Shown: positions 44,821-53,103 of the stretch, in pieces | Position numbering within the stretch: the first letter of the stretch is position 1 | How the letters are laid out: the number at the start of each line of letters is the position of its first letter | Source: Bacteroidales bacterium 6E | GTDB lineage: Bacteria; Bacteroidota; Bacteroidia; Bacteroidales; Prolixibacteraceae | Assembly: GCA_001270045.2 (NCBI GenBank) | Contig: DF970666.1 | Span: forward strand, 314,138-378,137 | Reading direction: 5' to 3' | DNA: 64,000 nt | The notes under the pieces: generated by a model | Seen by the model: only the letters and a program-made list of their open reading frames with translations | What the model was told of the DNA's origin: nothing | Database searches by the model: none | Translations under genes and position numbers: made by a program

Positions 44821-45131
44821 TATGAGGTCCTTCGCTGAGGTCCTTCGTTTCACTCAGGATGACAAGGGCGGCTTGTGTATAAAGATGAAGAGGTCCTTCG
44901 TTTCACTCAGGATGACAAGGGCGGCTTGTGTATAAAAATGAAGAGGTCCTTCGTTTCACTCAGGATGACAAGGGCGGCTTGTGTATAAAGATGAAGAGGT
45001 CCTTCGTTTCACTCAGGATGACAAGGGCGGCTTGTAAAATAAACCAAGGTCACTGGCGGCGCAGCCGCCAGTGACCTTGGTTCCCTCTTAAACCGCAACG
45101 CTCTGTCATCCTGAACGAAGTGAAGGACCTC
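44821..45131. repeat. four 53-bp direct repeats plus inverted unit: REPIN-like composite 3
   Basis: The unit AGGTCCTTCGTTTCACTCAG plus GATGACAAGGGCGGCTTGTG and a short tail is repeated at 44838, 44891, 44944 and 44997 (period 53). A perfect 17-bp hairpin with loop GCA follows (45044-45080), then TGTCATCCTGAACGAAGTGA and AGGACCTC in inverse orientation (about 45103-45131). The repeats are near-identical and have no variable spacers, so this is not a CRISPR array. Confidence 0.9.
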
Positions 45132-45338
45132 ATGATAATTTCATAAATCTTTTACAAAATATTATAACCCATTTCCAATGTTTTTTCCGAAACTTTGAAA
45201 ATCGTCATAGGCGAGTTCTTTACAACATCGAACAATCAATCAATTCTTTCCATATTTATTCCCTGAATGGGGCATGCAGGGCGGCAACGTCCTGCATGTT
45301 TTTGGGGATAGGTAAGAAAATGTTTAAATCTTGATACA
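45132..45338. other. leader region of the PqqD/ATP-grasp operon
   Basis: AT-rich sequence with a terminator-like hairpin at 45273-45303. No canonical promoter was found with full spacing. A 14-codon frame (45267, MGHAGRQRPACFWG) overlaps the hairpin and may be chance. Confidence 0.4.
45273..45303 (+). terminator. terminator-like hairpin upstream of the PqqD gene
   Basis: Arms CATGCAGG/CCTGCATG with a 10-nt loop and five T, 36 nt before the start codon. It could be an attenuator of the operon or the end of an unseen short transcript. Confidence 0.5.
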
Positions 45339-45590
45339 ATGAAAATCAAGCCATCCATCGCCATCAACGACAACGGGTTCCTGTTCGATCCCAATACCGG
45401 CGAATCGTATACCGCCAATGCGGTGGCCCGCGAAATCATCTTCATGATGAAACAGGGGCTCTCCATCGACGAGATCCGCACCCGCATCCTCGACAAGTAC
45501 GACGTGGATGAAACCACCCTCGAGAAGAACCTGATCGATTTCCAGGCCATATTACGCCATTACAACCTTGCTGACAGCACTGATTTATGA
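45339..45590 (+). CDS. PqqD-like peptide-binding protein
   Basis: An 83-residue protein (MKIKPSIAINDNGFLFDPNT, GESYTANAVAREIIFMMKQG) with the small winged fold of PqqD proteins, which hold the leader of a ribosomally made peptide for a modifying enzyme. The pattern of an N-terminal beta part, a helix around AVAREIIFMMKQGLSIDEI and a final helix fits. Its last codons overlap the ATP-grasp gene by 4 nt (ATGA), so the two act together. No precursor peptide is obvious. Confidence 0.7.
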   Translation: MKIKPSIAINDNGFLFDPNTGESYTANAVAREIIFMMKQGLSIDEIRTRILDKYDVDETTLEKNLIDFQAILRHYNLADSTDL

Positions 45591-46633
45591 GCAAACCTCA
45601 ACTCCATATCGCGGTCACCGGACTCAACAACACCGATAATCCGGGGCCGGGAGTGCCGGTCATCCGGGGCATCCGCGAGTCGCAGGAGCTCGATGTCCGC
45701 ATCATCGGACTTGCATACGAGAACCTCGAGCCGGGCATCTACATGCCGGGAATCACCGACAAGACTTACCTGATCCCATACCCGTCGTCGGGGACCAAAG
45801 TCTTCCTCGACCGCATCCTCGAGATCCACCGCCGTGAACGCATCGACCTGGTCATCCCGAATTTCGATGCCGAACTCTATACCTTTATCAAGTCGGAAAG
45901 CCTGCTGGCCCGTGAGGGCATCCGCACCTTCCTGCCCACCCTGGCGCAGCTCGACGAGCGCAGCAAGTCGAACCTTCCCGCCTATGGCGAAAAGTATGGC
46001 GTCACGGTGCCGAAGTCGAAAGAGATCGTTTCGGTGTCGGACATCCCTTCGCTGGGCGACGACTTCGAGTATCCGCTCCTCGTGAAGGGGAAGTTCTACG
46101 ACGCGTACCTGGCCTATAACGCCGAACAGGTCACCAGCCATTTCAACAAGATCGCCGCCAAGTGGGGACTCCCGGTCATCATACAGGAGTTCATCAAGGG
46201 GACCGAGGTGAACGTGGTGGCGCTGGGCGACGGCACCGGGCGGACCATCGGGGCGGTGTCGATGCGCAAGCAGTACATCACCGACAAGGGCAAAGCGTGG
46301 GGAGGTATCACCATCGACGATCCCAAAATGATGGAGATCACCCGCCACATCATCTCCCAAACCCACTGGAGGGGCGGCATGGAGCTCGAAATGATCAAGA
46401 CGCAGTCGGGCGACTACTTCCTCATCGAGATCAACCCCCGCATCCCGGCTTGGGTGTACCTTGCCGTGGGGGCCGGACAAAATCTCCCGGAGGCCCTGGT
46501 GAAACTCGCCATGGGCATGCCGGTTGAGCCATACGGCACTTACCAGGTCGGTAAGATGTTTATCCGCTATTCATGGGACATGCTGGGCGATATCGGCCAG
46601 TTCGAGAAGATCTCCATGGACGGCGAACTGTGA
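45587..46633 (+). CDS. ATP-grasp ligase, CarB-like
   Basis: A 348-residue protein beginning MSKPQLHIAVTGLNNTDNPG. A pre-ATP-grasp domain (about 1-120) precedes the ATP-grasp fold: LVKGKFYDAYLAYN, VIIQEFIKGTEVNVVALGDG, RGGMELEMIKTQSGDYFLIE, then INPRIPAWVYLA with the Glu/Asn metal ligands in IEINPR. Enzymes of this fold join a carboxylate to an amine or thiol through an acyl phosphate. Coupling to a PqqD-like gene suggests a peptide substrate, but no other modifying enzyme is present. Confidence 0.85.
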   Translation: MSKPQLHIAVTGLNNTDNPGPGVPVIRGIRESQELDVRIIGLAYENLEPGIYMPGITDKTYLIPYPSSGTKVFLDRILEIHRRERIDLVIPNFDAELYTFIKSESLLAREGIRTFLPTLAQLDERSKSNLPAYGEKYGVTVPKSKEIVSVSDIPSLGDDFEYPLLVKGKFYDAYLAYNAEQVTSHFNKIAAKWGLPVIIQEFIKGTEVNVVALGDGTGRTIGAVSMRKQYITDKGKAWGGITIDDPKMMEITRHIISQTHWRGGMELEMIKTQSGDYFLIEINPRIPAWVYLAVGAGQNLPEALVKLAMGMPVEPYGTYQVGKMFIRYSWDMLGDIGQFEKISMDGEL

Positions 46634-46660
46634 CGATCCAAGACCAAAAACCATTATAAA

Positions 46661-47440
46661 ATGAAAACCAGGCTGATTATCGCCCTGTTGTTCCTGTCGG
46701 CCGCCTTTGCCGCACGCGGACAACTGACGCTTGAGCAAACCTACGACCATTCCCTCACGTCGACCAGAATCAACGCCACCGAATATATGTATTACCTCAT
46801 GGACGTGGCCAACAGCCAGTGCCGCATCTATCGCACCGACCATTCCTTGTACAAGACGATCCCCATTTCGCTGCCTGCCGACCATTACCTGCAGGACATC
46901 AAATTCGTGACCGAAAACCTGTTCAACAGCGATGCATTGGTCGAACTGTGGTACTCGGCCTACAACTGGGTGCCGGTGGGCGATACGGGCTATTACCGCT
47001 ATGTGTCGAAGGTGGTCAATGAGCAGGGCACGGTGCTGGCCGACATCCCCAACGGGGCGTATGCCTATATCGTGGCGGCGGGCGACAACGTGTACAAGCT
47101 GGTGGTCTATTCGTACGACAACTCCTTCTGGCCGGGATCGGTGCGCACGTCGGTATTCGCGCTGCCGTCGACACCCACCGCCGCGTGGCATGTGTCGGCC
47201 ATGGCCGGCGATCCATATCCCAATCCCGCCGACGGGGCAGTGAACATCCCCGTCCCATCGGGCATCGGCGAAGGCACCATCAACGTCTTCTCCATCACCG
47301 GAGAGGCCATATATAAGGAAACGTTCCGCGGTGGCGAGGCCCTCCGGATCGACACCTCGGGCTGGGCCCCGGGGGTGTATACCTATAGGATGGAGACGGC
47401 AGCGGGCGTGGTGGGATCACGGAAGCTGGTGATAAGGTAG
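46661..47440 (+). CDS. secreted protein with type IX secretion C-terminal domain
   Basis: A 259-residue protein with a signal peptide (TRLIIALLFLSAAFAARG) and a C-terminal T9SS type A sorting domain, recognisable as DPYPNPADGAVNIPVPSG, INVFSITGEAIYKETF and APGVYTYRMETAAGVVGSRK. The middle 150 residues show repeated aromatic beta-strand patterns but no known domain. It starts 27 nt after the ATP-grasp gene, so the three genes look like one operon and this protein may be the modified or transported product. Confidence 0.8.
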   Translation: MKTRLIIALLFLSAAFAARGQLTLEQTYDHSLTSTRINATEYMYYLMDVANSQCRIYRTDHSLYKTIPISLPADHYLQDIKFVTENLFNSDALVELWYSAYNWVPVGDTGYYRYVSKVVNEQGTVLADIPNGAYAYIVAAGDNVYKLVVYSYDNSFWPGSVRTSVFALPSTPTAAWHVSAMAGDPYPNPADGAVNIPVPSGIGEGTINVFSITGEAIYKETFRGGEALRIDTSGWAPGVYTYRMETAAGVVGSRKLVIR

Positions 47441-47484
47441 ATAAGATAGCAAGATATAAGACGTTCTTTACATGTGTTACAATC

Positions 47485-47850
47485 GTTTCACCCCTACGGG
47501 GTTCATGAGTGCCTGACGGTCATGTCTAGTTACAGAGTGCCTGACGGTCATGTCTGGTTACAACCGTGTCTCCCGCTCGCTAACGCGTCCGGGATCGAAA
47601 AACGAACCCCTACGGGGTTCGTGAGTGCCTGACGGTCATGTCTGGTTACAACCGTGTCTCCCGCTCGCTAACGCGTCCGGGATCGAAAAACGAACCCCTA
47701 CGGGGTTTCTCAGGTGCCTGACGGTCATGTCTGGTTACAATCGTGTCTCCCGCTCGCTAACGCGTCCGGGATCGAAAAACGAACCCCTACGGGGTTTTAC
47801 TTGTTCCTTACGATGGCGTTTGTTACAATCGTGTCACCCCTAAAGGGGTT
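47485..47850. repeat. 87-90-bp tandem repeat array with CCCCTACGGGG cores
   Basis: Three long units start with GTGCCTGACGGTCATGTCTG at about 47537, 47624 and 47714, each ending in AACCCCTACGGGGTT; truncated copies flank them. The unit also contains GTGTCTCCCGCTCGCTAACG and CGTCCGGGATCG. Units are nearly identical. The CCCC-TAC-GGGG core is a GTA triloop on the opposite strand. A 72-codon frame crossing the units has no coding character. Confidence 0.88.
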
Positions 47851-47887
47851 GGAATCAATTCCAATTGGAAAGTGAAGCTCTTTTATG

Positions 47888-48039
47888 GCTATTAAGCTGG
47901 CCGAAGGCCAGATTAATAGCTCTTATAAGAGTATTAGGGGTTGCCAAGGCAACCCCTAATACTCCAAACCATGGACAAACCGTGGACACGCCATGTTCAC
48001 TTCATATACATTTCATGGTCAAATCCCTGACCATGAAAT
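47888..48039. repeat. three palindromes in the large non-coding region
   Basis: 47888-47920: 15-bp arms (one mismatch) with C-GAA-G triloop. 47929-47964: 17-bp perfect arms, two-base AA loop. 48010-48039: 12-bp perfect arms ATTTCATGGTCA/TGACCATGAAAT, 6-nt loop. Confidence 0.85.
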
Positions 48040-48124
48040 TCATCCCCTCTAAATTGTTTTTATTACAATTCTGAATTTGTAAATTTCCGACACCGGAAAA
48101 AAAAATTCCGTTATATTTGCAAAC

Positions 48125-48303
48125 GTACAAGTAACGCTCAAGTTGGAACAGGCATCCTATGACTGACGCGGCGAAGCCGTAAAAGGCGGTACCCAATCAA
48201 CCCAATTTATACGTAAACCAACTCATCTCATACATGAACAAACAAGCTGTTTTAAGAATCAGGATTGTCTAGATCCCTACCTGATATTCTGATTCCCTTT
48301 TTT
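48125..48303 (+). ncRNA. candidate 180-nt transcript: -7 element, short frame and terminator
   Basis: TATATTTG at 48112-48119 matches TAnnTTTG. About 135 nt downstream, inverted GAATCAG/CTGATTC arms are followed by CCTTTTTT, a terminator-like end near 48303. Between them are a small CGGC-GAA-GCCG hairpin and a 12-codon frame (MNKQAVLRIRIV). It could be a small RNA or a leader-peptide transcript. The -33 box is missing. Confidence 0.35.
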
Positions 48304-49202
48304 ACAAATAACCCAAGATAGCGCATCCCTCAACAGTCTGCAATTCCCTCATCGCAACTGTAAAATCCAAACGCTAATTTTTTTTAAGTACTTGTCGTGT
48401 CGCGGTAGTGACCGAAGAAATGGTGTTATTACAATCATAAATCATCGCATGGAGTTTTAAGGTTTTTTACCTTGAAACATGCCTGAAAAGCCCGAAAGGG
48501 TCATCCAGGACGAGAGGTTTTACCCCGACAAGACAGTTTATACTTGCTCTCAACGTTACCCCCTTTGGCATCTGGTTGCCAAGGCTTGTAGAACTTTATT
48601 CAAGAATTTTTTAACCGACAGAATATCAGTAAAATAAGCCTGAAAACTTAGTAAATTGCAATAATTCTAAATTATAGTCAATACTAAACGTTAAGCAGAA
48701 CCATAAAGTGACCATTTGGTAGTTTAATTACGTTAAACAGGAATATGCATACGTTCATCAGTGAAAACCATACGATAATCAGCAAAATCTCTGCAAAGGA
48801 GTCATTTTGATAACCCCGTAGGGGTGAAATGATTATAGAACATGATTATAGGACATCATTATAACCCCGTAGGGGTGACATGATTATAATATCCCCGGGT
48901 GTACAACGGGGAGGGGTCAGCAGTCCGGGACACCAGGGCTGGTTTGAGGGAACCGCCGTCCCGGCTGCCCCCCACTTTTATAAGCACATCACCGGGGTTA
49001 AGCCCAATACATATGAAACAAGAACAGGTTAATCCACCCATTTTTAAAAGGAATTCTCCCTCATCTTTTACCGAAACATTTGTAATACCCATTTTAAAAG
49101 CAAACAGGCATAATCCCCCTGTTTCAAAATCACAAACGGATATAGTCCCCATACCGTTTGAAACACAAAACCCGACCATTTTTTGCATTTAAATAGAATA
49201 TC
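48304..49202. other. 900-bp region without recognised genes; palindromes and possible structured RNA
   Basis: A foldable stretch at about 48448-48483 (GCATGG...AAGGT/ACCTT...ATGC) is followed by CCCGAAAGGG. Two copies of AACCCCGTAGGGGTGA followed by (A/C)ATGATTATA occur at 48822-48895. A GC-rich segment at 48895-48975 also looks structured. From 49010 to 49200 the sequence is AT-rich with no promoter I can name. No protein was found. Confidence 0.45.
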
Positions 49203-49775
49203 ATGAAACAAACAAAAGGAAAAACCCTCTTTCTTCTCGCCCTGTTGGTAACCATGGTTACCGTAACCAGCCAAACGGCCGTCGGCCAGCAGGACCGCTG
49301 GAGCCGCACTTCGGGCATCGAACCGAAGCAAATGGACAAATTCTCGGGCTATTACAACCAGACCGAGGTGAACCTGGCTACCGGACTGGGAGAAGTGGGT
49401 CCCGATTTCAGTAAGGGTTTCGGCGGACTGACCACCGTGAATGGTTACCGGTTCAGCGAATCGCTCCAGGCGGGCGTGGGCATCGGTTACCTGCAGTACG
49501 ACGCGGGCGGGGTGTTGCCACTCTACCTCGACGGACGCTATTATCTGCTCAAACGCCGCAACAAGGTGTTCGCGGGCGGTGCAGCCGGTTACCTGTTGCC
49601 GCTTGTCGAAACCGACCATACAGGTGGTCTTTTTATAGCACCTGTTGCCGGTATAGAGGTGCCACTCAAAAACCGCTCTTCCCTGACATTTTCAGGAGGT
49701 TTATCTGCACAATGGCTTAGAAATCCTGAAAGGGATGCCTTTGCCAACTTCAAGGTGGGTATCCTCCTCTGGTAA
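49203..49775 (+). CDS. secreted hypothetical protein, outer-membrane beta-barrel-like
   Basis: A 190-residue protein with a signal peptide (LFLLALLVTMVTVTSQTAVG, cut near GQQ). The rest alternates Gly and aromatic residues in short strands (TVNGYRFSESLQAGVGIGYL, FAGGAAGYLLPLVETDHTGG) and ends in an aromatic residue (VGILLW), the pattern of a small outer-membrane barrel. Similar short porin-like proteins are common in Bacteroidota. It is upstream of the polysaccharide locus but about 120 bp away and need not belong to it. Confidence 0.65.
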   Translation: MKQTKGKTLFLLALLVTMVTVTSQTAVGQQDRWSRTSGIEPKQMDKFSGYYNQTEVNLATGLGEVGPDFSKGFGGLTTVNGYRFSESLQAGVGIGYLQYDAGGVLPLYLDGRYYLLKRRNKVFAGGAAGYLLPLVETDHTGGLFIAPVAGIEVPLKNRSSLTFSGGLSAQWLRNPERDAFANFKVGILLW

Positions 49776-49895
49776 AACCATAAAACGTCCTCTATGGACA
49801 AACCTTACCCTGTATCATATCTTTGAGCAACACAATCCCTCAGTTTCCCTCTTGTCTTTGCTTTTTTTTTCACAACCCTATAATCCTCAAACAAG

Positions 49896-51846
49896 ATGAA
49901 AGAAAAGCTTAAACATTGGTTCGACCGGATCCACCTGCCGCGCGGAGTCGTGCTCGTGGGCGACCTGGTCATCATCGCGTCGGTATTCGTGTTCGTGTTG
50001 CTGTTGCGGTACAGCTTCACCACCATCCTTATCGACCCCCGGCATGTGGCGCTCCAGATGGCGGCAGGGGCGCCCTTCTTTTTGCTCGGGGCCTGGCTGT
50101 TCAGGCCTTACAAGGGACTCATCCGACACACGGCCATGCACGACGTGGTGGTGGTGATCAAGGCACACCTGATTGGCTCACTGGGGTTGATCTTTGTGTC
50201 GACGGTGCTCAGCACCTATGTGCCCGGGCTTTTTATACCCAACAGTGTCATCATTGTCCACTTTTTCGTGTCGGCGATGACACTGGTTGCCGTGCGGCTG
50301 TTTGTGCAGTACATGTACAGAAGGATCACCAGTGAGCGTGTGGCCAAAATGAACATCATGATATACGGGGCCGGGGAGGTTGGACTGATGGCCAAGACGG
50401 TGATCAGGGCCGACCGGAGGCTGCAGTACAACGTGGTCGGGTTTATCGACGACAATCCGGCCTTGCACGGGAAGACCGTCAGGGGCGTGCAGATCTATCC
50501 CCCCGATGTGGCGTTCGGCAAGATCATTCCCATGAAAGACGTGGCTGAGGTGGTCATCGCCATCAGTCCCGACTTCATCACCAAGCAGCGGAAGCGCGAG
50601 ATTGTCGACCGCTGTCTCGAGCACCACGTGCAGGTGAAGGCGGTACCCGCGCCAGCCCACTGGATCAACGGACAGCTCCGTACCGACATCATACAGCGGG
50701 TGCGTATCGAAGACCTGCTGGGGCGTCCGCCCATCAAGATCGATAACCATGAGGTATCGGAAGGCATCCGCAACCGCAGGGTCATGGTGACCGGAGGGGC
50801 AGGCTCCATCGGTTCCGAGATCGTGCGGCAGCTCTGCACCTTCCATCCCGAATCGATAGTGCTGGTCGACCAGGCCGAATCGGCCCTCTTTGACCTGCAG
50901 ATGGAGCTGAAGGTGAAATTCCCCGACAGTCCGCTCTTTTACGAGGTGGCCGACGTGACCGACCGCTTCCGGATGGACCGGATACTCGAAAGATACCGAC
51001 CCGAGATCATATACCATGCCTCGGCCTACAAGCATGTCCCCCTCATGGAGGACAACCCGTACGAGGCATTGCGCACCAACGTGGGAGGCACCAAAAACAT
51101 GGCCGACCTGGCCGTGGCGCATGGGGTGCTGAAATTCGTGATGGTGTCGACCGACAAGGCAGTGAACCCCACCAATGTGATGGGGGCATCCAAGCGGCTG
51201 TGCGAACTCTATGTGCAGTCGGTAGCCGAGCTCGACCGGCCCGTCACCCAGTTCATCACCACACGGTTTGGCAACGTGCTGGGCTCAAACGGCTCGGTGA
51301 TCCCGCTGTTCCGCAAGCAGATCGAGAAAGGCGGTCCGGTGACCATCACCCACAGGGAGATCATCCGTTACTTCATGACCATCCCCGAGGCGTGCCAGCT
51401 GGTATTAGAGGCCGGGTTCCTGGGCAAGGGAGGCGAAATCTTCCTGTTCGACATGGGCGAACCCGTGAAGATCCTCGATTTGGCCAAGAAAATGATCTCG
51501 TTGTCCGGACTGAAGCCCTACGAAGACATCGACATCGTGGAAACCGGGTTGCGGCCCGGCGAGAAGCTTTACGAAGAGCTGCTGGCCACCAGGGAGACCA
51601 CCCAGCCCACACCCCACGAGAAGATCATGGTTGCCAGGATCCGTCCGAAAGACTACCGCCGAAGCCCGCCGCAAGATCGAGGCACTCCTCACGGTCCTCG
51701 GCACCGCCGACGAACTCGAACTGGTGCGCCGGATGAAGGAGATCTTGCCCAAGTTTGTGTCGAATAATTCGAGGTTTGAGGAGCTGGACCCGAAAACGGA
51801 GGTTGTAAAGGCGCAGAGGAGTTCATTTAGGGCAGCGTGTTTGTGA
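49896..51846 (+). CDS. CapD/WbpM-like nucleotide-sugar 4,6-dehydratase with a C-terminal frameshift
   Basis: A membrane-bound UDP-sugar dehydratase with four N-terminal helices (about 15-140), a first Rossmann-like domain (IYGAGEVGLMAKTVI) and the catalytic SDR domain (VTGGAGSIGSEIVRQL, YHASAYKHVPLMEDNPYEAL, FVMVSTDKAVNPTNVMGASK). It makes the 4-keto-6-deoxy sugar that starts many surface polysaccharides. At about 51656 one extra C (GACTACCGCCGAAGCC) shifts the frame: the read frame ends at 51767 in nonsense-like Arg/Pro sequence, while the +1 frame continues EARRKIEALLTVLGTADELE to 51846. The intact gene would give about 650 residues. A real mutation or a sequencing error are both possible. 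Confidence 0.9.
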
Positions 51847-52025
51847 AAATGTTGCGAGGTACGCGTTGCGAGATGCGAGGTGCGCTTCGCGACACACGGC
51901 TGCGCGATATGACAAATATGATATTCGAATTGGAAAATGAATTGTAGCGACGCGATTTATCGCGTTGATTGTGCCGCGATTTATCGCGTCGATTGCGAAA
52001 ATCAAATTGCAATTTCAATTTTAGA
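51847..52025. repeat. GCGTTGCG and GCGATTTATCGCG repeats
   Basis: Degenerate GTTGCGAGGTACGCGTTGCG-like sequence precedes two copies of a CGCGATTTATCGCG palindrome (about 51952-51992), the same family found at the end of the phospholipase-like gene (40613-40636). Confidence 0.7.
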
Positions 52026-53009
52026 ATGAGGATATTGATTACCGGGGGTGCCGGGTTTATAGGTTCCAATTTGGTGGATTATTTCCTGGAAAGGGGACAC
52101 CAGGTGGTTTGCCTCGACAATTTTGCGACGGGCAAACGGGAGAACCTGACGGAGGCCCTCAAGCATCCCGGTTTTACGTTGATGGAGGGTGATATCCGCA
52201 ACGCCGATGATTGTCGAAGGGCAGTCGAAGGATGCGAATATGTCCTTCACCAGGCCGCTTTGGGCAGCGTTCCGCGCTCCATCAAGGATCCCGTAACCAC
52301 CAATGAGGTGAATGTGGGAGGTTTTGTCAATATGCTGGTGGCGGCCAGGGATGCAGGCGTAAAGCGGTTTGTATATGCCGCCAGCTCGTCCACTTACGGT
52401 GATTCAGAAACGTTACCCAAGGTGGAGGAGGTGATAGGCAATCCATTGTCGCCCTATGCCATCAGCAAGTATGTGAATGAATTGTATGCCCATGTCTTTG
52501 CCAGGGTATACGGAATGGAGTGTGTGGGTTTGCGTTATTTCAACGTGTTCGGAAAGCGTCAGGATCCCTTCGGGGCATACGCAGCAGTCATCCCACTCTG
52601 GGTGAAACAGATGATCAACCTTGAACGGCCGGTCATCAACGGACAGGGAGAGTACTCGCGCGACTTTACCTATGTGGCCAATGTCATCGAGGCCAACGCA
52701 AAGGCCATGCTTGCCAATAGTGGAAATCTCGTGAATAAGGACGGTTTCCGAAGCCAGGTATTCAATGTTGCCTATGGTGGCAACACTACCTTAAATGCCC
52801 TGTTTGACACCTTAAAAGGCAACTTGTCACGGTTCAACCCGGCCATCGCCACCCTCGAACCACAGTATGGTCCCTACCGCTCAGGCGACATCCCCCATTC
52901 CCTGGCCTCCATCGAAAAAGCCCGCCAATTATTAGGCTACAACCCCCAATACAGTGCCGAAAAGGGCTTTGAACTGGCGTGTGAGTGGTATTGGCAAAAC
53001 TTGAAGTAA
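52026..53009 (+). CDS. tviC: UDP-N-acetylglucosamine(uronate) 4-epimerase, TviC/WbpP-like
   Basis: A 327-residue extended SDR enzyme from the ATG at 52026 ([20 protein letters not shown]). The catalytic set is ASSSTYGD and YAISKYVNE (Tyr, Lys). The stretch [20 protein letters not shown] is close to Vi-antigen TviC as I recall it. It should epimerise C4 of UDP-GlcNAc or UDP-GlcNAcA to the Gal form. It is followed by a TviB-like dehydrogenase, so the pair probably makes UDP-GalNAcA for a capsule or O antigen. Start choice: the upstream extension is repeat DNA. Confidence 0.88.
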   Translation: MRILITGGAGFIGSNLVDYFLERGHQVVCLDNFATGKRENLTEALKHPGFTLMEGDIRNADDCRRAVEGCEYVLHQAALGSVPRSIKDPVTTNEVNVGGFVNMLVAARDAGVKRFVYAASSSTYGDSETLPKVEEVIGNPLSPYAISKYVNELYAHVFARVYGMECVGLRYFNVFGKRQDPFGAYAAVIPLWVKQMINLERPVINGQGEYSRDFTYVANVIEANAKAMLANSGNLVNKDGFRSQVFNVAYGGNTTLNALFDTLKGNLSRFNPAIATLEPQYGPYRSGDIPHSLASIEKARQLLGYNPQYSAEKGFELACEWYWQNLK

Positions 53010-53020
53010 GAGAGCGGTGA

Positions 53021-53100
53021 GAACCCTGTAAGGGTGACTGGATTATAACCATGAACGTAAGGAACAAAACGAACCCCGTAGGGGTGATAGGATTATAACA
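53021..53100. repeat. two ACCCCGTAGGGGT-type repeats between tviC and tviB
   Basis: AACCCTGTAAGGGTGA followed by CTGGATTATAA, and AACCCCGTAGGGGTGA followed by TAGGATTATAA: two copies of the family seen near 48.8 kb, each a short stem with loop GTA. Confidence 0.8.
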
Positions 53101-53103
53101 CAA

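Noticed and set aside
44821..45131. CRISPR array
   Set aside because: The 53-bp period has no variable spacers, the repeated unit is itself an intergenic palindrome, and no cas genes are present.
47485..47850. CRISPR array or repeat protein
   Set aside because: The 87-90-bp units are identical throughout with no unique spacers, and the frame crossing them is short and without protein character.
50178..51122. 314-codon minus-strand frame
   Set aside because: Antisense of the CapD-like dehydratase; composition is His/Val/Gly-rich with no recognisable domain.
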